Below, one piece after another: positions 35,706-47,790 of a stretch of DNA of 64,000 bases. Position 1 is the stretch's first letter. Each line of letters begins with the position of its first letter. A model generated the notes under the pieces. That model made no database searches. It was not told the origin of the DNA and was given only the letters and a program-made list of their open reading frames with translations. Source of the DNA: Anoplopoma fimbria (taxonomy: Eukaryota; Chordata; Actinopteri; Perciformes; Anoplopomatidae); the NCBI RefSeq assembly GCF_027596085.1, contig NC_072467.1, positions 2,839,361 through 2,903,360 on the forward strand, in the 5' to 3' direction. Position numbers and translations under genes: made by a program.

Positions 35706-36233
35706 CCGTGCAAAGGGGACGGGTGCCACCCACACAGCCTCACCATGGTCAGTTCTCCTTGACAAATGGAGACCCACTGCACTGCCATTCCTACTTATCC
35801 GGATATATCTCTCTCCTGTTGAGAGCGGAGCCCTACCCGACGTCCCGGTATGGCAGTCAGTGCATGCAACCCAACAACATCATGGGCATCGAGAACATTT
35901 GTGAACTAGCAGCCAGGATGCTCTTCAGCGCCGTGGAGTGGGCCAGGAATATTCCCTTCTTCCCAGACCTTCAGATCACCGACCAGGTGGCTCTTCTGAG
36001 GTTGACGTGGAGTGAGTTATTTGTGCTCAACGCCGCGCAATGCTCGATGCCCCTGCATGTGGCTCCTCTGCTGGCGGCGGCTGGCCTTCACGCCTCCCCC
36101 ATGTCTGCGGACAGAGTGGTGGCCTTCATGGACCACATTAGGATCTTCCAAGAACAAGTGGAAAAGCTCAAAGCTTTGCACGTTGACTCTGCCGAATATA
36201 GCTGCTTAAAGGCAATTGTGCTCTTCACCACAG
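35706..36233 (+). CDS. nr2f1a: nr2f1a coding exon 2: hinge and first part of the ligand-binding domain
   Basis: The exon encodes residues 151-326 and the first base of codon 327. It starts AVQRGR just after the DNA-binding domain, passes through a short P/Q/H-rich hinge (about 157-175), then enters the ligand-binding domain at about residue 178. Helices 3-5 include the nuclear-receptor signature around [18 protein letters not shown] (235-252). The helix region [20 protein letters not shown] typical of NR2F follows. The acceptor is at 35704-35705 (AG) and the donor G|GTAAGAC at 36234. An open frame extends upstream into intron 1 (from 35624), but its extra residues have no family counterpart. 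One oddity: residue 157 is valine (GTG) where the COUP-TFs I recall have methionine. Confidence 0.96.
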
Positions 36234-38109
36234 GTAAGACAATAGACTGGCACACTCAAAGTTCAGTCTGTGTGAAAGTCACTAACATGTTCACTGACAT
36301 GTTCACTGACATACATGTATATATAGATAAACATGCCTGTTTTAGTGGAACAGCCTGCTTCAATGTTCACCTATATGCTGCCTTCATGGCTTTTTCATAG
36401 GCTTCTGGCTATTAAATTATATAACCAAATTAATAATCATCTGATTTATCTCACACACATTCACACTCACACAGGGGCTAAACTGTATAATATCAGGCAT
36501 AAGGGATTTGTTTTTAATTTAAATTGACAACAAAACAGGAGGAAAGTGGCTAAAACATATGAACATATGAGTTAAATGAGACCGATGACTCCACAATAAT
36601 AAACACAAGCATATTCAAAATCTAGCTATTAACACACTTTTGAGGATTCCAATATCTTGCAGATGAATTGCTATACACTTTGATTTATTTTTTTAAGCCA
36701 TATATCAATGTGTGTATACCCCACGTCTTGTTTGTAGCGAATGACAGATATAAATGATGTCAGGCTCCGAGGGGGAGGGGAATAGAAAAAGAAAGACAAG
36801 CCTAATGTCCCATTTGCACACAGTTAAAGCACCGTCGTGTCATTTAGGGGACACACATGTCCAAAAAAAGATTTTAGACCCAAATGCCCACATTGTAATT
36901 GCGAATATGTCAGAATCTAACAGTATTACGGGGTACTGAGCAGTGACAGGAGGGACGGGTTTCATTCTTTATTTTACAGAAATATTCTCTGCACCTCGTA
37001 GGATTCAGGACTTGCTCCAGAACTAGGTCATGACCCAAACTTTCCAGCTATTTTTGTTACATTAGCTCCACTATTAAAGGAGGTAAATTAAAAAATAAAA
37101 TAAAACTGTGTCTAAGCTATTTTGAAATGATATCATACCTGCAAGACATCAGCCTCTGTATTTCATTTTGCTCCAGCAGACAACTATTGTTCTAGTGATG
37201 GTTAAAAAATATCACATTTCAGGTCATTGAATTTGTATTATTTCGCCTTTATGGCTTAATTTGTCTCCTCCATCCATACCTGAGTCCCGGAGGCTTGAAC
37301 ATGAGCCGTGTGTTGTAGTTTGAATGACACGTCTTTGCTGCTTTGCTGGTTTGGTTGTTGTCATGCATAAACTTTACAAACTTAACCATTGCGCGTACAA
37401 GCGTTTTTGGCTCATAATCAGCTGCCGCCCACATGCAGCAGCACAGATAGTGATTATGTCTCTGGTGGTGTAGTATGACGGCAACTCCGTAGGCTATGGG
37501 CCCTTTTTCCGAGCTAAATCTCTGCTCACTAAAGGTCAGTAGGTCTCCCTGTCTTCCCCTCTCCCTCCCCCTCTTCCTCTCTGTGCCTCTGACTGTGAAA
37601 GACATCTAAAACACAGTGTTTTGCTATGAATAAGTTTAATTATTTACTTCACCTTTAATTGACTTTATAGCAGCCATGATAAGAGGAACGCCGAATTAAG
37701 AGAGTACTCACATGTCCGCTGCTTCTTGAGTATGGCACCAAAAAAAAACTTTATATTTGTTTAATAAAATAACATATATGCTCTAAGCCATATATTTTGC
37801 CATCATAGTGCAGAACTATGTATTTTTCTTTTAGTGTGGGATTTTTTTAGCCTTGCGCAATGTTATTAAATAATTGTCATACACTAAAAAAAAAAAAATG
37901 TGCACTAGTTATTAATTGTTATTAAAACAAGCCCCGAGACTTAGCCTATAAACTCCACTTTTACATATAATGGGTTAAGAATAATTTCCTAAAATAATTG
38001 CTTTTTCCTAAATGTGACAGGCTATCAATTTCCGCCAGTGGGAGAAAAAAGAGAAACACTTTAGGTTACACTTTATTAATGTTTATTTGCTTTTCCTCCT
38101 CTCTCCCAG
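36234..38109 (+). other. nr2f1a: nr2f1a intron 2 (phase 1)
   Basis: The intron is 1876 bp, with a strong donor (GTAAGA) and a polypyrimidine tract ending TCCTCTCTCCCAG at 38109. It splits an aspartate codon (G|AT). A 12-bp unit (ACATGTTCACTG) is repeated about twice near 36286-36312. No other coding segment is seen. Confidence 0.93.
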
Positions 38110-38384
38110 ATGCTTGTGGCCTCTCAGATGTGGCCCATGTGGAAAGTTTGCAGGAGAAGTCCCAGTGTGCCCTGGAGGAATACGTCCGGAGCCAGTACCC
38201 CAACCAGCCGACCCGGTTTGGGAAGTTGTTACTCCGCTTGCCTTCCCTCCGCACAGTCTCTTCCTCGGTCATTGAACAATTATTTTTCGTCCGATTGGTA
38301 GGTAAAACCCCAATTGAAACTCTCATCAGGGATATGTTGCTTTCGGGGAGCAGTTTTAACTGGCCTTACATGTCAATTCAGTAA
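38110..38384 (+). CDS. nr2f1a: nr2f1a coding exon 3: end of the ligand-binding domain with AF-2 helix
   Basis: The exon encodes residues 327-417 and the TAA stop at 38382-38384. It covers the last ligand-binding-domain helices: the dimerisation region around [20 protein letters not shown], then [11 protein letters not shown] and the AF-2 helix [11 protein letters not shown] (about 394-404), which binds co-regulators. The protein ends NWPYMSIQ, the NR2F1-type ending (NR2F2 ends with MAIQ). As I recall, mammalian NR2F1 has two more residues. Total length of 417 is within the 410-425 usual for the family. No frameshift or missing key residue is seen. Confidence 0.96.
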
Positions 38385-40409
38385 AGCAAGAAGGAGAACA
38401 AACAAAAGGTGGGGTTGGGGGATGATTATAGCTGCTTTTGTGGAAGGAATAAAAAAAACAACCGGCTGTTACACGGGGCTGGCTTTCATGAAGAAAGACT
38501 TTGACGTAAATGACTGTGAATTCCCCCCCTTCTCCACAAAAAAAAAAAAAAAAAAATTGAGACATCCACTGAACTTTCAAAATGGCAGATACAAGCTCCC
38601 AGTGTTCATGCAGAACAACCTGCTTCGATTCATTTTTTTTTTTTAATGAAAGAAGAAAATGAGGAAAAAAAGGGATTTTGTTGATCCTTTATGAGGGAAA
38701 AATTAAGTATTAAGTGCATTTAAAAATGATAATTTGGGTAAACAGATTAAAAAAAAAAAACCAGGAGAAAGGGAAAATACGAAACGTGAATTTTCTTTTC
38801 TCAAATGACTTGTCCTGTGTCCATGTATAGCTGTGTTTTGTACTTTCTTTGTTCCTCCTTTCTGGTTCCAAACCGGCCTATGTGATTTATGTAGTACAGG
38901 TGGTGTTATTTTCTAAGACAATGATTTATTTTGAAAAGGTGTTAAAAAAAAAAATTCAAAAAAAAAAAGTTCTAAAAAGAATTAAAACCACAGCAATAGG
39001 AGTTTAGGCTTATAATCTAGGCTTAATGCTGCAAGCGCACTTATATTCTTAGGATGACCAATACCATCTGGGAAAAGGGAGTTTTTTGGAGTTCATGTTC
39101 AACTTTATGACCCAGCGGTAACATTGTGCTCTTTATTAATATGAAGTTACAGGATCAACTTTATTTTCCAAATTATTTACCGAAAAAGTCTTCCCCATTT
39201 CCTCCAACTTTGGATATTTTGCATTAGTTCCCCAATTGAACACAATAAAAAAAAAAACTCCTACAAGTTGCCTGTCCTGCTGTAAGAAAAGGTATTTGTG
39301 ACAAGTTGCTTTAAATGCATTATATGTGCATTTAAGGGCATTTGCAGTTGCTCAAACTGCACTGAAAGCAAAACTAACCTGTTGGAGAGGTCAAGGGGTC
39401 ATAAAAGTTTGAAGCCTAGCCAGAGTAGTGTTTAATAGCAGTATTATTAAAGCGTCCCTGAAATGTCACCCTTTATTCACTTCAAGCATTAAGTGCCTGA
39501 CAAGCATTATGTGATTCCTTATCCAAACGTTGTTAAAGTAGGCCTACAACATTTTGGGGGAACACAATTATAGATTTGAATCTTCAGTCGTGTATTTCTC
39601 TTGAAAAACACTGATAGAGGCAGTATTCTTGTAAATATAGGTCAATTCATTTCAACGAGTTTTTCCTTTATACAAAGTATATGTGATTAAGAAAAATCTG
39701 TGGTTGCCATTTTTTTTCTCGGTAATAACGTCTTCAAAATTGAGTGGCAGACTTAGCTAGTAGCACTGAAAGTTATGTTTTTAATGTATATACATATTAC
39801 TACAAATGTTTTCTTTTTCATGTATATTTAGACTGTGAATGCATGGCCACAGGTCGCTAACCTATTTTACCTTTGATATATAAATGTAAATGTTTTCTCT
39901 CTCTCTCTTTTTTGACTGTATAGATATAATCTGTGCATTCAGTACACTAGCCCTTGTATTTAAAGAAACAAAAAAGAAAAAGAAACGAAGTTCATTATTA
40001 GGCTACAGACTTAATTAAACAGGGTGAGCAGGTTTTGGGGGAAAAAAAGGAGTTGATATTTTAACTTTAGTGTTATTGCTCCTTTGGTCTTTTGACAGGT
40101 GCCGTGGTGTGCGTGAGCGCGTGCGTGTGAGAACGTGTGCGTGCGTGTGTGTATTCGGAAGCGAGCATTTCTGTCTTTGTTTTGAGGCTTTTCTTCAACA
40201 CACACACACAAGAACACCATGTTGTGGTTGAATTAAAAGGGATCACTGAGTGAACACTGATCTTTGGCTGTTCGTAGCCACATATGGACCAGAGAATGAT
40301 ACATGATTGTAATTATGAACAGTTTAAACTGACCCACGTTTTTATATAAATATATAAAAATATATGACTGCAGGGTATTGATAACGTATAGATACTTTTT
40401 TTATGATTA

Positions 40410-40411
<2 letters not shown>

Positions 40412-40449
<38 letters not shown>
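40412..40449. repeat. (ATT)n microsatellite in the 3' UTR
   Basis: About 12 ATT units, near the end of the inferred nr2f1a transcript. Confidence 0.95.
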
Positions 40450-40450
<1 letters not shown>

Positions 40451-40562
40451 AATTGCAAGTGATATATGTGAGTGTGTGTGAAAGTTTATAGTTGAACACA
40501 ATTCTTGTTTGTTTGTGTTAGCTTATTGTAAACAAGCATTCTGCTGTAAATTTGTTCTTGGT

Positions 40563-40568
40563 ATTAAA
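40563..40568 (+). terminator. nr2f1a: Likely polyadenylation signal of nr2f1a (ATTAAA)
   Basis: ATTAAA in a strongly AT-rich context is followed 25-45 bases later by a T/GT-rich stretch (GATTTTGATGTTTTTTT, about 40595-40611) that fits a downstream element. Cleavage is expected near 40583. An AATAAA at 39244 is an alternative. Confidence 0.6.
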
Positions 40569-40643
40569 TTATAATTTATGAATTTGAAAACAGACGATTT
40601 TGATGTTTTTTTACTTCCCCCATGCGTACGCGTGAACTTGTCC

Positions 40644-40644
<1 letters not shown>

Positions 40645-40720
<76 letters not shown>
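40645..40720. repeat. (TG)n microsatellite just past the nr2f1a poly(A) site
   Basis: 76 bp of uninterrupted TG, about 60 bp after the expected cleavage site. Confidence 0.98.
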
Positions 40721-40721
<1 letters not shown>

Positions 40722-43700
40722 TCGGTTGGGGGGTGGCAGGATGTTGCCCTTTTGCCCCATGAAAGTGATTAATGAGTTTCAAAAATAATGAATCAATCAG
40801 CCAACATGCTCGCTCAACGACTCAACTTTTTTGCTACAAGGTTAACATTATTATTATTTTCTATAAAAATGCTGATTAGTAATTTACTAGAGTGTTTGGT
40901 AAATAATGGATGGAAGGAGGATGTCACTTTGACTTCAGAAATAGGATTCAACAGTTGTAATAAGCCTCAACAGATGATGACATTTCATAACAGTGCATGG
41001 AGAAATACCCCACTATTTCACCTCTGGATGCTCACATAAATAAGCTATTATTGGCATGAATTCATATAGCATAAATAGTAAAATAAGTTATAATGACTAG
41101 GGAAAAAAAAATTATTTTCTGAAGAATCCAATATATATTGATATAATTGCCTGTTCTCCGCGTTATTAGTTTTTATATTCAACTGCATCACTAAGCTTCA
41201 ATAACACTAGGAAGTTGCATAACGCTGCAAATTTCAACGTTTTAATCATAAATGTATAAATGTGTGAATATCCAACATGTGGATGTGATGGGTTTAAATG
41301 TCAATTATTTACGCAGTGCTATTGTGGTGGCTACACCTTTGGCCCATCATTAATTATTAGTAGTATTGGCTTAGTTGAGAGTTAGGTCTGAAATAGAATT
41401 AGCCTTGTTGTATAGAGGCTTAATCAGGATGGGAGGAAGCCAACTTGCTGTGTGTGTGTGTGTGTGTGTGTTTTTGTGTGTGAGTGTGTGTTTTTGTTGC
41501 TGTTGATAATGATGAAAATGATGATTATGATGTGATGCTGATGGTCTTTTATCCTCGGCGTCTTGCTGAAAGCCCTATTTATCCACACCGAGGCCGATCA
41601 GAGCCCCATATTAATAGTTAAAGGCAGACATCCCACTACAAAGAGCCGATATTCATATCATTGGATCAAATGTAAAGACAGAAGAAGAATAAAAACTCAC
41701 ACTGTCCTTCAAAATGAAATAATAAGTGGAGCTTCAGAATGGGTTTGGATGGATCTCCACACTGACTGGCTGATGTTAGTTGACAGTGATGTAAATGGAC
41801 TCTATCATTTGTACCTCTGCTCATTTATTAGCTTTGTACAAAAAGGACTAATGAGGTGTAACTTGCTGCGACGTCACTTTTATTTACGTCTGCGTGACGT
41901 GAGAACTTTTTGACACACGAGCTGGTATATATAGGATATATAGGCCTATATATATGCCTATATATATATATATATATACAAAAAAAGAAAAGAAAAAACA
42001 CCCTACAGGCTGCAGGATGCTGCGGGTCTCTGCTGATGGTCGGCGTTTGTTAGTGGGACTATTTGTTTAATAAGATAAGAATATTGTTCCCAGTCTCGTT
42101 TCTTCCTCTGTCTCTTCCACACACACGTACACGTGCACAATTACGTGCACAAACACATGCACGTGCACAGTTAAGGGAGGAATATGCAGATGATTTGGCA
42201 CAATCACTATATGAGAAATGAGCCCTGCAGCCTGCGCTTTATTGTCCATATATAAAAGGCTTTCTGAGGCATAGCAGCTCATTCACACGCTATAATTCAA
42301 ACTTAACATGGGGCACATGTCTGTCTTACAAGTACAACAAAATATGATTATTGTTATTATTGTATTTTATAACAAAGTTGCTATAAAATAGGGATTAAAC
42401 TTGAATCAACAGCCAAAGGTGTTTCCTTTTATTTTAGCTTTTTCTTAATTTCAAACCTTGTTCCGAGCATTCTTCCACTTTCCACTTTTTCCAATTCAAA
42501 TATATTTATTTTTTCTTCTACTTGGTGCACAAGACTTCCTGCATTCTGCCCATAAATGTAAGAAAATTGTGCCATCTACCCGTTAACCCTGGAACTGTAG
42601 CTCCGAGACCTCCGAGACCTCTGCTCACTTTAACACAAAGAGAAAAGCGACCAGAGCCGAACACGACAGCAGCTGCCGACTGCTATTAGGCTGTAACTTT
42701 ACAAGTAAAGTGTGTTTTAAGCACCTGTCATCCACTCTGTGTCCCACTGGGTCCGTCTGTGTGAGTGGAGGAGGGCCACTGGACACCTCTGCAGAGATGA
42801 GAGTCCACATGTGAAGTTGTAGTTTTTAAGGTGATCGGAAGCAGCAGGGGGTTACAGTAACAGTCATGAATCTATTTGGGAGGCTTGTAATAAAATAGAA
42901 TAACATCAGGGGATAATCCTGGATTTTTCTCTAAATTGATCCTCATCGAATGTGACTATAATTTATAACGCTGACCCAAAAAATGTGTTATCATGTTGTT
43001 GACAACGACTTTTTATGTCCCTTGATATTGAGAATAAGCAGGTTTATATTAGATTATAGAGAAAATATTAAAGGAACAGCGTTCGACCTTCGGAGTGAAT
43101 GCAGTGTACACAGACTGTCCACATATGAAAACTAGGGATTATTATTATTATTATTATTATTATAGCCACTGAGTGTGTCCTATTTAACCAGAAACTTTTT
43201 TTTTTTCATTTGCGAGAAAAGGAAAAATTGAGAAAAAACAGAATATACAGAAAGAAGAACCAATCAACACCAACATGGCAAAGTTCAGTGGAGAAAAGAG
43301 AGAGAAAAGAAAAAACACTGCCAGACTTTTCAAAAGGGGAGAAACGCTTTGTGGTGATATAAATAGGGCAGATAAAGACAACTGCAGCCGATGTGGTGCA
43401 AAAGAGGGAATAGACCCCATGTTGAATTCCCCCCCATTTTAAGAAGGCTATTTCAGTTTTTCTTTTATACCACGATGAGCCTCTCAATGCCAGTGGAGCA
43501 GCCAACATTTCTTATGATAACTTGAACATTGAACGCCAGAATGAATCCAAACGCAGGCTACTATTTGGCCACTTATGAAGCATGATAGTTTACTTTATTA
43601 AAAGATGTATTTATAGCCGAAAGAGGAGTAAACTTATCTGGAATAAGGGAGGGGATCACATAACGATATGCAGTTTGATTAGTCTTAATATACACGATCA

Positions 43701-43965
43701 CACACACCAGTGGGATGATTTCAAGAGACCGCAAACACTCTCCTGGATATTAAAACAGCCTCCCAAACCCTAACGCATTATTTCATCAGGACTACTTCAT
43801 AGGTATTGATCGGTATAGGCCTACATCTTGTATCGATTTGTTGCGTGGGGTACATGGATACTTTATTAAGATCCCCATTAGGTGCACCGCAGTGGTTGTC
43901 AGTCTTCCAGGGGTCGCAGTATTAATGTTACAGGCTCGTCACTCTCAAGTAGTTTGGAGGAGGAC

Positions 43966-43967
<2 letters not shown>
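40721..43967. other. Gene-free downstream flank
   Basis: No exon is recognised. A TG-rich run lies at 41449-41490, a TATA-type palindrome at 41936-41953, ACGTGCAC-type repeats at 42123-42170, and an (ATT)n run at 43138-43163. The stretch 43190-43440 is A/T-rich with chance minus-strand frames. Confidence 0.5.

Positions 43968-44050
<83 letters not shown>
43968..44050. repeat. (TG)n microsatellite
   Basis: 83 bp of TG. Confidence 0.98.
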
Positions 44051-44051
<1 letters not shown>

Positions 44052-44177
44052 ACTAAGAAATGGCTGATTAAGACATCTTAATTGACAATGTCAATTGAGC
44101 AGGTCTGTTTACTCATCTTTCCCCTATATGCACATACATGTGTGCAGCTGAAGCCACATGATGCTGATGGATGCCTC

Positions 44178-44203
44178 TGATGATGATGATGATGATGATG
44201 ATG
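44178..44203. repeat. (TGA)n microsatellite
   Basis: Eight to nine TGA units. Confidence 0.95.
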
Positions 44204-44366
44204 AAGACATTAGCTTATGCGGATGTAAAATGCCCCTAAATTGCACAAATAAGTACTAACTGTTTAATCAATTTTGCATGCTTCGCTTGTGTCACTCCAC
44301 GGCTCTGATGGAGACGTTTTCTATTTTCTTTCCTGTAAAATTCTCTTCTGCACTGTGTGTGGGAGG

Positions 44367-44368
<2 letters not shown>

Positions 44369-44462
<94 letters not shown>
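44369..44462. repeat. (GT)n microsatellite
   Basis: 94 bp of uninterrupted GT. Confidence 0.98.
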
Positions 44463-44465
<3 letters not shown>

Positions 44466-44975
44466 TGCCGAAACTTCAAACACGCATTTTGGCAAAGCCC
44501 CTTCAAACTGTGAAATTAATTTGGCGTAATACTGGTCGATGCTGGTGGTAGAGTGAAGTTACTTTAATAAAACCAAACAAAAAAACTCACACCCTTCGCG
44601 TTATATATCTGGTCACCATCACTGGTATCATCATCATCATCTTCATTCCCACCACCAACACAGTAAACACATTGTTCACATATTCCACAGGTGAAGAAAA
44701 GACAGATAGATAGAATTCTAACTTTGTAAATGAATAGAAAACTCCACAATTACTTGCGTGTTATTTTCAGAATAAAAGAGTGTCGTTTGAGTTTCATCAG
44801 AAAGCTGTGTTTTATTCCGGCTTCTTGTTTTCTTGTGTCGGTAGTTACATGTTGTTCCATCGTTCATTTAAAAGGCACGTCTGGCATTTCTGCAGAACGG
44901 AGTTTATTTGGCTTCTCACTGGAAACTCCAAGAAAACACCATGAAAACACGGAGAAATACAAGAGTCTGCTACAG

Positions 44976-45235
44976 TTACATTACATTACATTATATTACA
45001 TTAGCAGACGCTTTTATCCAAACGACTTAAGTGTATTCAACATAGGTATTCAAGAGAACTACTAGTCACCAGAAGTCATAAGTGCATCTCCTTTCTTAAA
45101 CAAGCATCTTAAAGCATAAACCAGAGCAAAAGTATAGTGCAGAGGCAAATTACTATGAAAACAATAATTGCAACAGACTAATACGAATATAATAAGTGCT
45201 ACAAACTACTACGAATAGGATAAGTGCATCTGAAC
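44976..45235. mobile_element. Interspersed teleost repeat with GCAGACGCTTTTATCCAAA core
   Basis: TTACA units lead into TTAGCAGACGCTTTTATCC, then GACTTAAGTGTATTCAACA and, further on, two ACTACGAATA...ATAAGTGC blocks. This word order is one I recognise from a very common dispersed non-coding repeat in teleosts. The class (probably a non-autonomous DNA element or SINE) is not settled. The copy is diverged. Confidence 0.65.
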
Positions 45236-47092
45236 TTCTGTGTGTCTGGACGCATTTTCACGCATTATTCAGTTGCGTTTATTTGACCTACAGGTTTTAA
45301 TTGTTGAAGATTTTTTTTTAATTAGGTGTTGGTTCAAAAAAAAAAATACATACACACAAATAAATGACATCCAATAAAGCAAAAATAAATAAATAAACTT
45401 TATTTTTCATCATCCAACCTGAGACACTGATAGTTTACAGGGAATCTCCAGCTGGATTATGTTCCGTTCCCTGAAATTTACAAATTGTAGGCTTTTTTGT
45501 AGAAACACCATCCATAATATTGAGCAGATTTTTCTTTTTTCCTCTCATCATGAGCTCCCACATCTTCTCATCTCAAGAACAACCCGTGGAGATCCCTGGA
45601 TCCCTGCATGATAAGATGTTTTTGACATTTCCTGTGGCTTGATGGGATTCAGTACACACTGTCCACAGCTGAAAACCAGGATCACCAAATATATACATCC
45701 TGTAAATGCGCAACTGCAAACCAACCCCGACCCACAAGAGAAATCAAATGATGTCTCTGATTCTGGAGGACCCTGTTTAACTCCCCAGGTGACCCACGAG
45801 TGTCCCGGGACCTCAGCTTGGGAACCAGTGAAGGCCCTGCAGCCTATGTGATCATTTCGTTGAATTAGATTACAGTGAAATGACTGTACTTCTCAAGTTC
45901 CTCCTCCCATCCTCTCCGGGACCCCCAGCACTAATGAACAGTAACACATAGAACTGGTGGCCGCCAAAAGACAGCAGCATGCAGGCTGTTGTCATCGGTC
46001 AACCTTATGAGAGGACAAATCTTCACGGAGGGTCTCAACAGAAGGGGGTGAAAAAAAGAAATGCAGGAAAATCTGTCTGCAACAGCGAGATGGCGCTATT
46101 CTGCACCTTTAACCTTCAGTCTGGTCTGTGTTACATGTAGGTTTCTTCTTCTTTTTACTGCGAATTGGCTCAATCAAAAAAAAACAAAATAGAAATATGT
46201 ATCGGCAGCTGGGAATTACACATATTTTATTTGACAATGTCTAAAATACATGTTACTTATTATATATCACTTATTTAATAATACATTCAAAATGAAAGGT
46301 GTGTTCTGGTAGGACTAGTGATAGATAAAACACAGCAGTGACAGAGTTTGTTTTGTTACTTTATGTGTATAACTGCAGTCTCAGAGCCGATATCATACCC
46401 GATATTTTCGATATTTTATCACATGTTCTTGACAAATATTAAGTGATAACAGTCTGAGTGTATCGAATATTAATACGGAGGACTTTCTATGTTAACTGAA
46501 AATAATTTAGGCCTCTTTCTATCTGACCTTTTCCTTATTATCACATCTTTTTTCTAAAATCCTATTCTGTCGTCACCAGTTTCTTATCTTATTTTAATTA
46601 ACGTATTTCTTTAGAGGACATCTTGTTTCTGTTTCCATCTGTGACCCGGTTTCTCTCTGTTGGAGGTGATAATGACAACGGCTTGTTAACGAAATGTAAC
46701 ATCAGTACGTTGTTATTATTAATTCTGATATCAATCTAAGCTACAATAATAATAATTACGCTCTATTACTGAAAATAAAATAAAGCACTTCTGATGTGTT
46801 TTTCGTTTTAAATTCACTTTTTATTGCTCTTCCGTAGTTTTCAAAATTAGTGATGCAATTAATTTAATCCGATTTCAAGCTAATTATTGTTGTTTTGTTT
46901 TTACTACAGCAAAGATTGTAAATGTAATGTAAGCTTCAAACTCACCTTAACTGGTTCAATGAACCACTGTGGTAATAATGTTTCACCTGAATATCTGAGC
47001 TGAAGGATACGACAGTGAATGCTCGATACATTTAGGAAAACATATTTAATAATAATCAACATTATCAGCTCTAATTGCTATAGCCACTTTTT

Positions 47093-47097
<5 letters not shown>
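45236..47097. other. Gene-free downstream flank
   Basis: The part 45540-46130 is moderately GC-rich and complex, with no convincing exon. The part 46180-47090 is strongly AT-rich. Confidence 0.5.

Positions 47098-47184
<87 letters not shown>
47098..47184. repeat. (AC)n microsatellite
   Basis: 87 bp of AC. Confidence 0.98.
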
Positions 47185-47185
<1 letters not shown>

Positions 47186-47559
47186 CATTTAACGACCACT
47201 TTGGGGGTATTTGTCACTACATAAATAATTTCCAAAATAAAATTAATAAAATCACGTGATGAACTTCTTGATTTTCTTTAAAGAGACCTTTTGTACAGAA
47301 GGTTACACGTATGAAAGACTTTACTGGAGCCACTTCTTGATGCTCACATGTTGTAGACTCGGTGATCAAGCTCCCTGAAGCCTTGGCCAGTCCTCTGAAC
47401 TTTACAACTATATGTAAACAAGTTGGGAATAATCTTCTTTACTTTTTTTATTGGAATGAAAATGCAATCTCCCAAGCTTAGATTAGGCAGACGAGCTCTT
47501 TCTCTCTCTCTTCTTCTTTTTTTCCGTTCCTTGTCATCGGTGGGGCTGGACTTTGGTGG

Positions 47560-47790
47560 ACAATAATGCGGCAATTGTTGATGCTTTGTGACCCATAAAA
47601 TTTGAGGGTGGCTATTCTGGCTTTGGTATGTAATTATGCAAAACACTTTGCATAAAGACTTGCCATCCGATCTAATGATAGAGCCTGCAGTCTCATTTCC
47701 AGAGAGGGAGGCTCCAGCAAAGCCTGCACTCCCAGTGATGGAGGAAAAGCTGCCATAATAAAACCAAGACAAACTGCACATAAGAATACA
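47560..47790. promoter_or_regulatory. Candidate conserved non-coding element
   Basis: Unique, complex sequence holding the inverted octamer pair at 47634-47655, CCGATCTAATGATAGAGCC, and an AGAGGGAGGCTCCAGC stretch. A 145-codon minus-strand frame crosses it, but the residues look random and include a run of K/R/E from a CT-rich patch, so a regulatory reading is preferred. Confidence 0.35.
47634..47655. promoter_or_regulatory. Perfect inverted pair of octamer-like (POU) motifs
   Basis: TATGCAAA and TTTGCATA face each other across the four bases ACAC. One more T/A pair extends each arm to 9 bp. POU factors (Oct, Brn) bind ATGCAAAT-like sites and can bind palindromic pairs as dimers. It lies within a non-repetitive segment (47560-47790) that looks like an enhancer. 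Confidence 0.4.

Larger units (their letters stand above)
33430..40585 (+). other. nr2f1a: nr2f1a gene (COUP-TFI orthologue), main transcription unit
   Basis: This is the whole inferred transcription unit: a leader, three coding exons, two introns and a long 3' UTR. The coding exons join in phase (451 + 528 + 275 = 1254 nt) to give 417 residues and a stop. Family knowledge: COUP-TFs are orphan nuclear receptors of group NR2F that bind direct repeats of AGGTCA, act mostly as repressors, and pattern the brain, eye, heart atrium and neural crest. The N-terminus ([12 protein letters not shown]) and the C-terminus (NWPYMSIQ) point to NR2F1 rather than NR2F2, and the N-terminal region resembles the fish 'a' copy. 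The exon layout (DNA-binding domain in exon 1, ligand-binding domain in exons 2-3) is the family pattern. The outer limits are estimates from a TATA-like box at 33412 and an ATTAAA signal at 40563. The a/b assignment is from recall of zebrafish sequence and is the less certain part. Confidence 0.9.
38385..40585 (+). other. nr2f1a: nr2f1a 3' untranslated region
   Basis: About 2.2 kb of AU-rich sequence follows the stop. It contains several A-runs (38539-38557, 38748-38760, 38944-38970), a Pumilio-like TGTAAATA at 39630-39637, an early AATAAA at 39244-39249 that could give a shorter transcript, an alternating GC/GT tract at about 40100-40152, and an (ATT)n run at 40412-40449. The end is placed just after ATTAAA (40563-40568). 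Long, conserved 3' UTRs are usual for COUP-TF genes. Confidence 0.7.

Noticed and set aside
39244..39249. AATAAA as the main poly(A) signal
   Set aside because: It is followed by an A-run and no GT-rich element. The ATTAAA at 40563 has a better context. Kept only as a possible alternative.
47344..47781. Open frame of 145 codons, - strand
   Set aside because: Residues look random, with a K/R/E run from a CT-rich patch. No recognisable domain.
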